A stretch of DNA of 64,000 bases from assembly GCF_014212055.1 (NCBI RefSeq), contig NZ_JACJVO010000039.1:23433-87432 (forward strand), in the 5' to 3' direction. Shown here piece after piece: positions 39,363 to 49,715 of the stretch. The notes beneath the pieces were generated by a model. That model was not told the DNA's origin. It was given only the letters and a program-made list of their open reading frames with translations, and did not search any database. Every line of letters begins with the position of its first letter. The first letter of the stretch is position 1. Source of the DNA: Cohnella zeiphila (GTDB taxonomy: Bacteria; Bacillota; Bacilli; Paenibacillales; Paenibacillaceae). The translations under genes were made by a program, and so were the position numbers.

Positions 39363-39983
39363 ATGAAAGGAATCTTGGGACGCAAACTCGGAATGACTCA
39401 AGTGTTCGCTGCCGACGGAAGCGTCGTGCCGGTCACGGTAGTCGAGGCAACTCCGAACGTCGTGCTGCAAGTCAAGACGGCGGACAACGACGGGTACGAG
39501 GCGGTTCAGCTCGGCTTTGCCGACAAGCGCGAGAAGCTCGCGAACAAACCGGCCATCGGCCATGCCAAAAAAGCCAACACTGGCCCCAAGCGCTTCATTC
39601 GCGAAATCAGCGGTTCGCAAAGCCTCGAAGTAGGCGGCGAAGTCAAAGTTGACGTTTTTGCTGAGGGAGAGTTTGTTGACGTAACGGGGATTTCCAAAGG
39701 TAAAGGTACGGCGGGCGCCATCAAGCGTTGGGGCTTCCAGCGCGGCAAGATGACGCACGGTTCGAAGTACCATCGCGGCAACGGTTCGCTCGCTACGATC
39801 CGCGACGCAAACCGCGTGCCGAAGGGCAAGAAAATGCACGGCCGTCTGGGCAGCGAGACGATCACGGTTCAGAACCTCGAAGTCGTCAAAGTCGATGCCG
39901 AGCGCAACGTGCTGCTGATCAAGGGCTCCGTTCCGGGCGCTCGCAACAGCTATCTCAAAATCCGCTCGTCGGTGAAGAAATAA
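39363..39983 (+). CDS. rplC: 50S ribosomal protein L3
   Basis: A 206-residue protein starting MKGILGRKLGMTQVF at ATG 39363, after AGAGGTG. L3 is a primary 23S rRNA binder whose extended loop (FQRGKMTHGSKYHRGNGS) reaches towards the peptidyl-transferase centre. The frame upstream to 39333 precedes the ribosome-binding site and is excluded. Confidence 0.97.
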   Translation: MKGILGRKLGMTQVFAADGSVVPVTVVEATPNVVLQVKTADNDGYEAVQLGFADKREKLANKPAIGHAKKANTGPKRFIREISGSQSLEVGGEVKVDVFAEGEFVDVTGISKGKGTAGAIKRWGFQRGKMTHGSKYHRGNGSLATIRDANRVPKGKKMHGRLGSETITVQNLEVVKVDAERNVLLIKGSVPGARNSYLKIRSSVKK

Positions 39984-40013
39984 TCATCATTGCTTCGGAA
40001 AGGAGGACCACTC

Positions 40014-40637
40014 ATGCCTAAAGTGAATGTATACAACGTTAGCGGCAGTCAAGTCGGAGAACTCGAACTGGCGGACAACATCTTCGGCGTAACGCCGAAT
40101 ACGCACGTTCTGCACAGCGCCGTCGTTCTTCAACAAGCTTCCGTACGCCAAGGAACGCACAAGACCAAGGGACGTTCCGAAGTGCGCGGCGGCGGCCGCA
40201 AGCCGTGGAAACAAAAAGGCACCGGCCGCGCCCGTCAAGGCTCGATCCGTTCGCCTCAATGGAAGGGCGGCGGTATCGTTTTCGGACCGACTCCGCGCAG
40301 CTACGGCTTCAAACTTCCCCGTAAGGTTCGCCGTCTGGCGATCAAGTCGGCTCTGTCCAGCAAGGTAGTCGGGAACGAAATTATCGTTCTGGACGCTCTG
40401 AGCCTGGCGCAGCCGAAGACGAAGGAATTCGCAGCCATTCTGAACAACCTCAAAGTCGAGCGCAAGGCGCTGGTCGTCACGGCCGACTTTGAAGAAAACG
40501 TGGCCCTGTCCGCACGTAACATCCCTGGAGTCAAGTTTGTCTCCGCAACGGGGATCAACGTGCTCGACATCATGGTGCATGATAAGCTCATCATCACCAA
40601 GGATGCGGTCGCCAAAGTCGAGGAGGTGTTCGCGTAA
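40014..40637 (+). CDS. rplD: 50S ribosomal protein L4
   Basis: A 207-residue protein (MPKVNVYNVSGSQVGE). The long loop in the exit tunnel, GGGRKPWKQKGTGRARQGS, is wild type in the positions where macrolide-resistance changes occur. AAAGGAGGA (40000-40008) fixes the ATG at 40014. The stop overlaps the ATG of rplW (TAATG). L4 regulates the S10 operon in E. coli; no such site is recognised here. Confidence 0.97.
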   Translation: MPKVNVYNVSGSQVGELELADNIFGVTPNTHVLHSAVVLQQASVRQGTHKTKGRSEVRGGGRKPWKQKGTGRARQGSIRSPQWKGGGIVFGPTPRSYGFKLPRKVRRLAIKSALSSKVVGNEIIVLDALSLAQPKTKEFAAILNNLKVERKALVVTADFEENVALSARNIPGVKFVSATGINVLDIMVHDKLIITKDAVAKVEEVFA

Positions 40638-40930
40638 TGAAAAACCCTCGCGATATTATCAAGCGTCCGGTCATTACCGAGCGCACGAGCGAATTTGTCG
40701 AACAGCTCAAATACGTGTTCGAAGTCGATATCCGTTCCAACAAGACGGAAATCAAGCAAGCGATCGAATCGATCTTCAAAGTGAAGGTCGTCAGCGTCAA
40801 TACGCTTCGCATGCCGGCTAAGCCGCGCCGCTACGGACGCCACTCCGGGTACACCTCGGAATGGAAGAAAGCGATCGTTCAGCTGGCCGAAGGCAGCAAG
40901 CCGCTCGAGTTCTTCGAAGCTTCGGTTTAA
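40637..40930 (+). CDS. rplW: 50S ribosomal protein L23
   Basis: A 97-residue protein at the mouth of the exit tunnel, docking site for trigger factor and SRP. The ATG shares its A with the stop of rplD, indicating coupled translation. The RNA-binding loop NTLRMPAKPRRYGRHSG is complete. Confidence 0.97.
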   Translation: MKNPRDIIKRPVITERTSEFVEQLKYVFEVDIRSNKTEIKQAIESIFKVKVVSVNTLRMPAKPRRYGRHSGYTSEWKKAIVQLAEGSKPLEFFEASV

Positions 40931-40962
40931 CCTAAAGTCTGCAACGTAAGGAGGGAAATTCA

Positions 40963-41790
40963 GTGCCAGTTAAAAAGTTTAAGCCGACGTCGCCGAGCCG
41001 CAGGCAGATGACGATGTCCACGTTCGAAGAAGTAACGACTTCGACGCCGGAGAAATCGCTGCTCGCGCCTCTTCCGAAGCGCGGCGGACGGAATCACCAA
41101 GGCAAAATCACGGTTCGCCACCAAGGCGGCGGCCATAAGCGCAAATACCGGATCATCGACTTCAAGCGCGACAAGGACGGCGTTCCCGGACGCGTCGCTT
41201 CGATCGAATACGATCCGAACCGCACCTCTTACATCGCGCTGATCAACTACCTGGACGGGGAGAAGCGCTACATCGTCGCTCCGAAGGGTCTGAAGGTCGG
41301 CGACGAGATCGTATCGGGCGCAGGCGCCGACATCAAAGTGGGCAACGCGCTTCCGCTGGAGAACATTCCGGTCGGTACGGTTATCCACAACATCGAGCTG
41401 AAGCCGGGCAAGGGCGGACAACTCGTTCGCGCAGCCGGTACGGAAGCCCAACTGCTCGGCAAGGAAGAGACGTACGTGACGATTCGCCTGGCATCCGGCG
41501 AGATCCGCAGGGTCCTGAAGCGCTGCCGCGCAACGGTCGGTTCCGTCGGCAATCAGGACCACGAGCTGATCAACATCGGTAAAGCCGGCCGCTCGCGCAA
41601 CATGGGCAAGCGCCCGATCGTACGCGGTGTCGTCATGAACCCGGTCGATCACCCGCACGGCGGTGGCGAAGGACGCGCTCCGATCGGACGCAAGTCGCCG
41701 ATGTCGCCTTGGGGCAAGCCGACTCTCGGTTACAAGACGCGCAAGAAGAAGAAAGCTTCCAGCCAATATATCGTACGCCGCCGCAAGTAA
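40963..41790 (+). CDS. rplB: 50S ribosomal protein L2
   Basis: A 275-residue protein, normal length, needed for subunit association and the peptidyl-transferase centre. It begins at GTG 40963 after AAGGAGGG (40948-40955). The conserved C-terminal loop with the essential histidine (NPVDHPHGGGEGRAP) is present. Confidence 0.97.
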   Translation: MPVKKFKPTSPSRRQMTMSTFEEVTTSTPEKSLLAPLPKRGGRNHQGKITVRHQGGGHKRKYRIIDFKRDKDGVPGRVASIEYDPNRTSYIALINYLDGEKRYIVAPKGLKVGDEIVSGAGADIKVGNALPLENIPVGTVIHNIELKPGKGGQLVRAAGTEAQLLGKEETYVTIRLASGEIRRVLKRCRATVGSVGNQDHELINIGKAGRSRNMGKRPIVRGVVMNPVDHPHGGGEGRAPIGRKSPMSPWGKPTLGYKTRKKKKASSQYIVRRRK

Positions 41791-41841
41791 TCTGGCTATT
41801 ACGGCCAACCCTCTAAGCCGGGTTGAAGGGAGGATGTTTCC

Positions 41842-42123
41842 ATGGGTCGCAGCTTGAAGAAAGGACCTTTCGTCGACGACTATCTGCTGAAGAAAGTTGA
41901 CGTGATGAACGAGTCCAACAAGAAAGTCGTTATCAAAACGTGGTCCCGCCGCTCGACGATTTTCCCGCAGTTCGTCGGCCATACGTTCGCCGTATACGAC
42001 GGCCGCAAGCATGTGCCGGTCTATGTGACGGAAGACATGGTCGGACATAAGCTCGGGGAATTCGCGCCGACGCGCACGTACAAAGGGCACACCGACGACG
42101 ACAAGAAGACGGGCAGAAGATAA
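41842..42123 (+). CDS. rpsS: 30S ribosomal protein S19
   Basis: A 93-residue protein, MGRSLKKGPFVDDYL, in the 30S head next to S13, contacting A-site tRNA. GAAGGGAGG precedes the ATG. The C-terminal EFAPTRTYKGHTDDDKKTGRR is complete. Confidence 0.97.
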   Translation: MGRSLKKGPFVDDYLLKKVDVMNESNKKVVIKTWSRRSTIFPQFVGHTFAVYDGRKHVPVYVTEDMVGHKLGEFAPTRTYKGHTDDDKKTGRR

Positions 42124-42177
42124 TAGGCAGCGGCCGGTTCACCGGTCGCGCGCAAGATTAGGGAAGGAGGTACATCG

Positions 42178-42516
42178 ATGGCACAAGAAGCAAAAGCCGT
42201 GGCGAGATACATCCGCATTCCGGCCCGCAAAGTCCGCTTGGTCGTAGACCTGATCCGCGGCAAGAAAGTGGGCGAGGCGGTGGCGATCCTGCGTCACACT
42301 CCGCGTTCCGCTTCCCCCGTTCTGGAGAAGCTGCTGAACTCCGCGGTGGCCAATGCCGAGCATAATTACCAGCTGGACGTGAACAAGCTGGTCATCACCG
42401 AAGCTTACGTCAACGAGGGCCCGACCCTGAAACGGTTCCAACCGCGTTCCCAGGGCCGCGCGTTCAGCATTTTCAAACGTTCCAGCCACATTACGCTGGT
42501 CGTATCCGAAAAATAA
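42178..42516 (+). CDS. rplV: 50S ribosomal protein L22
   Basis: A 112-residue protein whose beta-hairpin lines the exit tunnel opposite L4. The hairpin region (LKRFQPRSQGRAFSIFKRSS) has no insertions or deletions of the kind linked to macrolide resistance. GGAAGGAGG precedes the ATG. Its TAA overlaps the ribosome-binding site of rpsC. Confidence 0.97.
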   Translation: MAQEAKAVARYIRIPARKVRLVVDLIRGKKVGEAVAILRHTPRSASPVLEKLLNSAVANAEHNYQLDVNKLVITEAYVNEGPTLKRFQPRSQGRAFSIFKRSSHITLVVSEK

Positions 42517-42529
42517 GGAGGGACAACGT

Positions 42530-43195
42530 GTGGGTCAAAAAGTAAATCCCGTCGGTCTTCGCATCGGCATCATCCGTGATTGGGAATCCAAGTGGTATGC
42601 CGACAAGGACTTCGGCACTCTCCTGATGGAGGATGTCAAAATCCGCGAATTCCTCAAAAATAAATTGAAAGACGCGGCCGTTTCGCGCTTCGAGATCGAA
42701 CGTGCAGCCAATCGCGTCAACGTGACGATTCACACCGCTAAGCCGGGCATGGTTATCGGCAAGGGCGGCGCCGAAGTCGAAGTGATTCGCGGCGAGCTCA
42801 CGAAGCTGACGAACGGCAAGAAAGTGCACATCAACATCTCCGAGATCAAAAATCCGGAACTGGACGCCACGCTGGTGGCTGAAGGCATCGCGCAGCAGCT
42901 GGAGCGCCGCATCGCGTTCCGCCGCGCCATGAAGCAATCGATTCAACGTACCCTGCGCGCCGGCGCCAAGGGCATCAAGACTTCGGTCAGCGGCCGTCTC
43001 GGCGGCGCCGAAATCGCACGTACGGAAGGTTACAGCGAAGGAACGGTTCCGCTGCACACGCTGCGCGCGGACATCGACTACGGCACGGCTGAAGCCCATA
43101 CGACCTACGGACGCATCGGCGTCAAAGTATGGATCTACCGCGGCGAGGTCCTTCCGGCGAAGAAGAGAAGAGCCGCTGTGGAAGGAGGCAACTAA
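42530..43195 (+). CDS. rpsC: 30S ribosomal protein S3
   Basis: A 221-residue protein with the start GTG 42530 (MGQKVNPVGLRIGI) after AAGGAGGG (42515-42522). A KH domain (VIGKGGAEVEVIRGEL) is followed by the C-terminal domain. S3, with S4 and S5, forms the mRNA entry tunnel and helicase. Confidence 0.97.
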   Translation: MGQKVNPVGLRIGIIRDWESKWYADKDFGTLLMEDVKIREFLKNKLKDAAVSRFEIERAANRVNVTIHTAKPGMVIGKGGAEVEVIRGELTKLTNGKKVHINISEIKNPELDATLVAEGIAQQLERRIAFRRAMKQSIQRTLRAGAKGIKTSVSGRLGGAEIARTEGYSEGTVPLHTLRADIDYGTAEAHTTYGRIGVKVWIYRGEVLPAKKRRAAVEGGN

Positions 43196-43198
43196 ACC

Positions 43199-43636
43199 AT
43201 GTTGGTCCCTAAACGCGTCAAGCACCGCAAGCAGCATCGCGGGAAGATGAAGGGCGCCGCCAAGGGCGGCACGACGGTAAACTTCGGCGAATACGGCCTG
43301 CAAGCGCAGGAGCCGTCCTGGATCACGAACCGCCAGATCGAGGCTGCCCGTATCGCCATGACCCGCTACATCAAGCGGGGCGGTAAAGTATGGATCAAGA
43401 TTTTCCCGTCCAAGCCGATCACCCAGAAGCCTCTTGAAGTCCGGATGGGTAGCGGTAAAGGTAACGTGGAGAAATGGGTTGCCGTCGTCAAACCGGGCAA
43501 GATCCTGTTTGAGCTCGCCGGCGTACCCGAGGAAGTCGCACGTGAAGCGATGCGTCTTGCGGCTCATAAGCTGCCGATCAAGACGAAGTTTGTGAAACGT
43601 GAAGAACTGGGTGGTGAAGCGAATGAAGGGCAGTGA
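43199..43636 (+). CDS. rplP: 50S ribosomal protein L16
   Basis: A 145-residue protein (MLVPKRVKHRKQHRGKMKG) near the A-site tRNA elbow. It starts only 3 bases after the rpsC stop. Its last 14 bases overlap the start of rpmC. Confidence 0.97.
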   Translation: MLVPKRVKHRKQHRGKMKGAAKGGTTVNFGEYGLQAQEPSWITNRQIEAARIAMTRYIKRGGKVWIKIFPSKPITQKPLEVRMGSGKGNVEKWVAVVKPGKILFELAGVPEEVAREAMRLAAHKLPIKTKFVKREELGGEANEGQ

Positions 43637-43820
43637 ATTCCGCAACTTGACCTCCGTCGAGATCGAGCAGAAAGTTGCCGGCTTCAAGGAAGAGCTGTTT
43701 AACCTCCGTTTCCAACTGGCTACCGGCCAACTGGACAACCCGCATCGCATCAGCGAGCTGCGCAAGGAGATTGCCCGGGCCAAAACCATTTTGCGCGAGC
43801 GTGAACTCGGCATCGGCTAA
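43623..43820 (+). CDS. rpmC: 50S ribosomal protein L29
   Basis: A 65-residue two-helix protein (MKGSEFRNLTSVEIEQK) by the tunnel exit. The ATG at 43623 lies inside the end of rplP, with GGTGG upstream; a frame from 43599 is an unlikely extension. The overlap suggests coupled translation. Confidence 0.95.
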   Translation: MKGSEFRNLTSVEIEQKVAGFKEELFNLRFQLATGQLDNPHRISELRKEIARAKTILRERELGIG

Positions 43821-43867
43821 ACCCCGAACAACAAACCCGAACACCGCTTCCGGGAAGGAGGATTTCA

Positions 43868-44131
43868 ATGAGCGACCGCAACAACCGCAAGGTGCAGATC
43901 GGTAAAGTCGTCAGCGACAAGATGGACAAAACGATCGTGGTGGCTGTCGAGACGTACAAGAAGCACAGCCTCTATCATAAACGCATCAAGTACACGAAGA
44001 AGTTCAAGGCTCACGACGAGAACAACGAAGCGAAGATCGGCGATACCGTGAAGATCATGGAGACCCGCCCGCTTTCGAAGGATAAGAACTGGCGCCTTGT
44101 CGAAGTTACCGAGAAAGCCGTTATCGTATAA
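43868..44131 (+). CDS. rpsQ: 30S ribosomal protein S17
   Basis: An 87-residue OB-fold protein that binds the 5' domain of 16S rRNA early in assembly. GGAAGGAGG precedes the ATG. Length and motifs (DKTIVVAVET, KIMETRPLSKDK) are typical. Confidence 0.97.
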   Translation: MSDRNNRKVQIGKVVSDKMDKTIVVAVETYKKHSLYHKRIKYTKKFKAHDENNEAKIGDTVKIMETRPLSKDKNWRLVEVTEKAVIV

Positions 44132-44168
44132 CGCCGCTTCTCACCGCAGATGAAAGGAGGACCCTACG

Positions 44169-44537
44169 ATGATTCAACCGTTTACGAGACTGGCCGTCGC
44201 CGACAACTCGGGCGCGAAAGAACTGATGTGCATCCGCGTTCTCGGAGGTACGGGACGCCGCGTCGGACACATCGGCGATCTGATCGTTGCTTCCGTCAAA
44301 CAAGCAACGCCAGGTGGCGTTGTCAAGAAGGGCGATGTCGTCAAATGCGTCATCGTGCGGACGAAGCGCTCCGTACGCCGCAAGGACGGCTCCTACATCG
44401 CGTTCGACGAGAACGCGGCCGTTATCGTCAAGGAAGACAAAAGCCCGCGCGGAACCCGGATCTTTGGACCTGTCGCTCGCGAGCTGCGCGAACGTGATTT
44501 CATGAAAATCATTTCTCTGGCGCCGGAAGTGCTGTAA
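44169..44537 (+). CDS. rplN: 50S ribosomal protein L14
   Basis: A 122-residue protein of exact family length (MIQPFTRLAVADNSGAKEL) forming part of the intersubunit face and RsfS binding site. AAAGGAGGA precedes the ATG. First gene of the spc segment, continuous with S10. Confidence 0.97.
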   Translation: MIQPFTRLAVADNSGAKELMCIRVLGGTGRRVGHIGDLIVASVKQATPGGVVKKGDVVKCVIVRTKRSVRRKDGSYIAFDENAAVIVKEDKSPRGTRIFGPVARELRERDFMKIISLAPEVL

Positions 44538-44579
44538 GCCGGCCGATGTCCATGGAGAAACACTCGAGGAGGTGTACCC

Positions 44580-44933
44580 ATGCCCCGTTTGAAAAAGGTG
44601 CTCGAATCGCATAACAACAAGCTGCACGTGAAGAAGGACGATAACGTCATCGTCATCTCCGGCAAAGATAAAGGCAAGAAGGGCCGAGTCATCGCCGCTT
44701 ATCCGCGCGAGAACCGCGTCCTGGTCGAAGGCGTGAATATGGTCAAGAAGCATACGCGCCCGAGCATGAACAACCAACAAGGCGGCATCATCGAACAGGA
44801 AGCTCCGATCCACGCTTCCAACGTGATGCACGTCGACCCGAAGAGCGGCAAGCCGACCCGGATCGGCTACAAAGTGCTCGAAAACGGCAAGAAAGTCCGG
44901 ATCGCCAAGCGTTCCGGCCAAGAGATCGACTAA
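44580..44933 (+). CDS. rplX: 50S ribosomal protein L24
   Basis: A 117-residue assembly initiator with a KOW motif (DNVIVISGKDKGKKGRVI). GAGGAGGTG precedes the ATG. C-terminal part of normal length. Confidence 0.96.
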   Translation: MPRLKKVLESHNNKLHVKKDDNVIVISGKDKGKKGRVIAAYPRENRVLVEGVNMVKKHTRPSMNNQQGGIIEQEAPIHASNVMHVDPKSGKPTRIGYKVLENGKKVRIAKRSGQEID

Positions 44934-44968
44934 TCGCAGTACGGACGGAAAGGAGGTCACTGTGACAA

Positions 44969-45511
44969 ATGGCAGCAAGAATGAAAGAACGTTTCCTGAA
45001 TGAAATTACTCCTGCCCTGATGCAGAAGTTCAGCTACAAATCGGTGATGCAAGTGCCGAAGATCGAGAAGGTTGTCATTAACATGGGCGTCGGCGACGCG
45101 GTTCAGAACTCCAAAGTGCTGGACGCCGCCGTTGAAGATCTTCAGCGCATCGCCGGCCAGAAGCCGGTCATCACCCGCGCGAAGAAATCGATCGCAGGCT
45201 TCCGCCTTCGCGAGAACGCTCCGATCGGCGCCAAGGTAACGCTGCGCGGCGATCGCATGTACTTCTTCCTCGACAAGCTGTTCAACATCTCGCTTCCGCG
45301 CGTTCGCGACTTCCGCGGCGTTTCGAGCAAGGCGTTCGACGGCCGCGGCAACTACACGCTGGGTATCAAGGAACAACTGATCTTCCCCGAGATCGAGTAC
45401 GACAAGGTCGAAAAGATTCGCGGGATGGATATCGTTATCGTAACGACGGCGCAATCGGACGAAGAAGCGCGCGAACTGCTGACGCAACTCGGCATGCCGT
45501 TCGTGAAGTGA
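44969..45511 (+). CDS. rplE: 50S ribosomal protein L5
   Basis: A 180-residue protein that binds 5S rRNA and contacts P-site tRNA. The ATG at 44969 follows AAAGGAGGT. ITRAKKSIAGFRLRE and the C-terminal VTTAQSDEEARELL are as in Bacillus L5. Confidence 0.97.
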   Translation: MAARMKERFLNEITPALMQKFSYKSVMQVPKIEKVVINMGVGDAVQNSKVLDAAVEDLQRIAGQKPVITRAKKSIAGFRLRENAPIGAKVTLRGDRMYFFLDKLFNISLPRVRDFRGVSSKAFDGRGNYTLGIKEQLIFPEIEYDKVEKIRGMDIVIVTTAQSDEEARELLTQLGMPFVK

Positions 45512-45563
45512 CCTCGCCCACCTGGCCAGAAGCCAAGGGACCCATTGGGAGGTGTGAAAGCAA

Positions 45564-45749
45564 GTGGCAAAAACGTCGATGAAAATCAAGCAACAGCGTC
45601 CGCCGAAGTTTCAAGTCCGTGCTTACACGCGGTGCGAGCGTTGCGGACGTCCGCATTCCGTGCTGCAAAAGTTCAAGATCTGCCGGATTTGTTTCCGTGA
45701 GTTGGCATACAAAGGCCAGATTCCTGGCGTCAAAAAAGCGAGCTGGTAA
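45564..45749 (+). CDS. rpsN: 30S ribosomal protein S14, zinc-binding (type Z)
   Basis: A 61-residue short form with a CXXC-X12-CXXC zinc ribbon: Cys24, Cys27, Cys40 and Cys43. The start is GTG 45564 after GGGAGGTG. It is the zinc-dependent version encoded in the spc operon; a zinc-free paralogue is often elsewhere in such genomes but is not in this window. Confidence 0.95.
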   Translation: MAKTSMKIKQQRPPKFQVRAYTRCERCGRPHSVLQKFKICRICFRELAYKGQIPGVKKASW

Positions 45750-45779
45750 TCAGCCTAGTTCGGGAAGGAGGTTTACCCC

Positions 45780-46178
45780 ATGGTTATGTCTGATCCCATT
45801 GCAGATATGCTGACGCGTATTCGCAACGCGAACCTGGTACGCCACGAGACGGTGGAACTGCCGGCGTCGAAGGTCAAAAAGCAAATCGCGGAGATCCTCA
45901 AGCGGGAAGGCTTCATTCGTGACGCCGAATACGTAGAGGACAACAAGCAAGGGCTGATCCGTATTTTCCTGAAGTACGGACCGAACAACGAGCGCGTCAT
46001 CACGGGCCTGAAGCGCATCAGCAAGCCGGGCCTGCGCGTTTACACGAAGTCGAGCGAAGTTCCGCGCGTACTGGGCGGTCTCGGCATCGCGATCATCTCT
46101 ACTTCCAAAGGCATCGTCACCGACAAGGAAGCCCGTCAAGGGAAAGCCGGCGGCGAAGTTCTTTGCTACGTTTGGTAA
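45780..46178 (+). CDS. rpsH: 30S ribosomal protein S8
   Basis: A 132-residue protein (MVMSDPIADMLTRIRNAN) that binds the central domain of 16S rRNA. GGAAGGAGG precedes the ATG. The C-terminal STSKGIVTDKEARQGKAGGE motif is intact. In E. coli S8 represses the spc operon at rplE; a corresponding hairpin was not identified. Confidence 0.97.
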   Translation: MVMSDPIADMLTRIRNANLVRHETVELPASKVKKQIAEILKREGFIRDAEYVEDNKQGLIRIFLKYGPNNERVITGLKRISKPGLRVYTKSSEVPRVLGGLGIAIISTSKGIVTDKEARQGKAGGEVLCYVW

Positions 46179-46207
46179 TTTACCCGCACAAGTGAGGAGG
46201 TGTACTC

Positions 46208-46750
46208 ATGTCCCGTATCGGACGCAAACCGATCCAGGTGCCTAACGGCGTGAACGTGAACCTGGACAACAATTTGATTACCGTCAAAGGACCGAAAGGA
46301 ACTTTGTCCCGCGAATTGCACAAAGACATGAAAGTTTCGGTCGAAGGCGACGTCATTACCGTCGAGCGTCCTTCCGACCAGAAGCTTCATCGTTCTCTTC
46401 ACGGAACGACGCGCAGCGTCGTCGCCAACATGGTGGGCGGCGTAACCGAAGGTTTCGCGAAGAATCTTGAGCTTGTCGGCGTCGGCTATCGCGCCAGCAA
46501 GTCCGGCGAGAAGCTCGTCTTGAACGTCGGGTACTCTCATCCGGTCGAATTCGTTCCGGAGAACGGCATCGAATTCGAAGTTCCGGCTCAGAACCGGATC
46601 ATCGTCAAAGGCATCGACAAGGAAGTCGTCGGCGCCATCGCCGCCAAAGTGCGCGCCGTACGTCCGCCGGAGCCTTACAAGGGCAAAGGCATCAAGTACG
46701 AAGGCGAGCGCATCCTCCGCAAGGAAGGCAAGGCCGGCAAGAAGAAATAA
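46208..46750 (+). CDS. rplF: 50S ribosomal protein L6
   Basis: A 180-residue protein with two repeated domains, near the factor-binding site. GAGGAGGTG precedes the ATG. Signature PEPYKGKGIKYEGE lies near the C-terminus. Confidence 0.97.
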   Translation: MSRIGRKPIQVPNGVNVNLDNNLITVKGPKGTLSRELHKDMKVSVEGDVITVERPSDQKLHRSLHGTTRSVVANMVGGVTEGFAKNLELVGVGYRASKSGEKLVLNVGYSHPVEFVPENGIEFEVPAQNRIIVKGIDKEVVGAIAAKVRAVRPPEPYKGKGIKYEGERILRKEGKAGKKK

Positions 46751-46813
46751 TGAAACGAAGTTGCGGGTGGCCTGACGCTGCCCACATGCAACCGTTAAGG
46801 AGTGTATCTTAGG

Positions 46814-47182
46814 ATGATCACCAAAAGCGATAAAAATAAAGCCCGCCTGAAACGCCACCTTCGCGTGCGCAAGAAAATCAGCGGGACGAACGAACGTCCG
46901 CGTCTCTCCGTATTCCGTTCTTCGAAGCACATCTACGCGCAGCTGATCGATGACATCAAAGGCGTAACGATCGCTTCCGCATCGACGGTCGACAAGGAAC
47001 TGGCTTCCCAGATCGGCAACGGCGGCAACGTCGAGTCCGCTCGCAAAGTGGGCGAACTGATCGCGAAGCGCGCCAAGGAGAAAGGATACGAGAATGTCGT
47101 ATTCGATCGCGGCGGCTACTTGTACCACGGACGGATCCAAGCACTGGCGGACGCGGCTCGCGAAGCCGGTCTGCAGTTCTAA
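46814..47182 (+). CDS. rplR: 50S ribosomal protein L18
   Basis: A 122-residue 5S rRNA-binding protein (MITKSDKNKARLKRH). The ATG at 46814 follows AAGGAGTG (46797-46804); the frame from 46802 starts inside that site. The conserved end DRGGYLYHGRIQALADAARE is complete. Confidence 0.95.
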   Translation: MITKSDKNKARLKRHLRVRKKISGTNERPRLSVFRSSKHIYAQLIDDIKGVTIASASTVDKELASQIGNGGNVESARKVGELIAKRAKEKGYENVVFDRGGYLYHGRIQALADAAREAGLQF

Positions 47183-47209
47183 AAATTTGGGCATAAGGAG
47201 GTTAACGAC

Positions 47210-47707
47210 TTGCGTGTAGATCCGAATACGTTGGAACTTACGGAAAAGATGGTTCAAATCAACCGCGTATCCAAGGTCGTCAAGGGCGGACGCCGTTTCA
47301 GCTTCAGCGCACTGGTCGTTGTCGGCGACGGCAAGGGCTGGGTTGGCGCCGGTATCGGCAAAGCCAGCGAAGTCCCGGATGCGATTCGTAAGGGCATCGA
47401 CGATGCCAAGAAAAACCTGATTTTCGTTCCGCTCGTCGGAACCACGATTCCGCACACGGTCGAAGGAAGATTCGGCGCCGGCAAAGTGCTGTTGAAGCCA
47501 GCTTCCGAAGGTACGGGCGTTATCGCGGGCGGTCCTGTCCGCGCGGTGCTCGAACTGGCTGGCGTCGGCGACATTTTGACGAAATCGCTCGGCTCCTCCA
47601 ACTCCATCAACATGGTGAATGCGACGTTGGAAGGTCTGTCCCGACTGAAGCGCGCCGAAGACGTAGCGAAGCTCCGCGGCAAAACCGTGGAAGAGCTGCT
47701 CGGTTAA
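47210..47707 (+). CDS. rpsE: 30S ribosomal protein S5
   Basis: A 165-residue protein. The start codon is TTG 47210, after AAGGAGG, with no in-frame ATG or GTG at the N-terminus. An N-terminal double-stranded-RNA-binding domain and the loop KVVKGGRRFSFSALVVVGDG (where spectinomycin-resistance changes map) are wild type. S5 acts in the mRNA entry channel. Confidence 0.95.
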   Translation: MRVDPNTLELTEKMVQINRVSKVVKGGRRFSFSALVVVGDGKGWVGAGIGKASEVPDAIRKGIDDAKKNLIFVPLVGTTIPHTVEGRFGAGKVLLKPASEGTGVIAGGPVRAVLELAGVGDILTKSLGSSNSINMVNATLEGLSRLKRAEDVAKLRGKTVEELLG

Positions 47708-47719
47708 GGAGGGGACAAC

Positions 47720-47899
47720 ATGGCGCAACTGCAAATTACGTTGAAGCGCAGCCTGATCGGCCGTCCCGGCAATCAACGCGCGACGATCCAGTCGCTCGGG
47801 CTTCGCAAAGTAAACTCCACTGTCGTTAAAGAAGACAACGCGGCCATTCGCGGCATGGTGAACCAAGTCAGCCACCTGGTCGAAGTTAAGGAAGTATAA
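47720..47899 (+). CDS. rpmD: 50S ribosomal protein L30
   Basis: A 59-residue protein running from ATG 47720 to TAA 47897-47899, with AAGGAGGGG just before it. It begins MAQLQITLKRSLIGRPGNQ and carries the L30 signature, including QSLGLRKVNSTVVKEDN. It sits between rpsE and rplO as expected. Binds 23S rRNA near 5S rRNA. Confidence 0.95.
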   Translation: MAQLQITLKRSLIGRPGNQRATIQSLGLRKVNSTVVKEDNAAIRGMVNQVSHLVEVKEV

Positions 47900-47948
47900 A
47901 ACGCGATTAACCAGCAAGCGCAAATCACTCAAGGAGGTGCGACGAACG

Positions 47949-48391
47949 ATGAAATTGCATGAACTTTCTCCTGCTGAAGGATCCAAGTTCAGCCGCAAGC
48001 GCGTCGGTCGCGGCATCGGCAGCGGTATGGGCAAAACGTCCACCCGCGGTCACAAAGGTCAAAACGCTCGTTCCGGCGGCGGTGTTCGTCCCGGATTCGA
48101 AGGCGGCCAGAACCCTCTGTACCGCAGACTGCCGAAGCGCGGCTTCAACAACGACCGTTTCGCGACGGAATACGCGATCATCAACCTGGAGCAGTTGAAC
48201 CGCTTCGCTGCAGGCACGGAAGTGACGCCTGAGCTTCTGCTTTCCGAAGGCATCCTGAAAAACCCGAAGGATGGCATCAAGGTTCTCGGCAACGGCGAAC
48301 TGAGCGTACAGCTGACGGTCAAAGCTCACAAGTTTTCGCAATCCGCAGCAGAAAAAATCCAGGCCGCCGGCGGTAAAACCGAGGTGATCTA

Positions 48392-48392
<1 letters not shown>
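47949..48392 (+). CDS. rplO: 50S ribosomal protein L15
   Basis: A 147-residue late-assembly protein (MKLHELSPAEGSKFSRKRVG) with the glycine-rich basic N-terminal extension GRGIGSGMGKTSTRGHKGQN. CAAGGAGGTG precedes; the frame upstream from 47937 is excluded by the ribosome-binding site. Its TAA overlaps the ATG of secY. Confidence 0.97.
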
Positions 48393-49693
<1,301 letters not shown>

Positions 49694-49715
49694 CAACGCC
49701 ATGGGAGGAACAGCA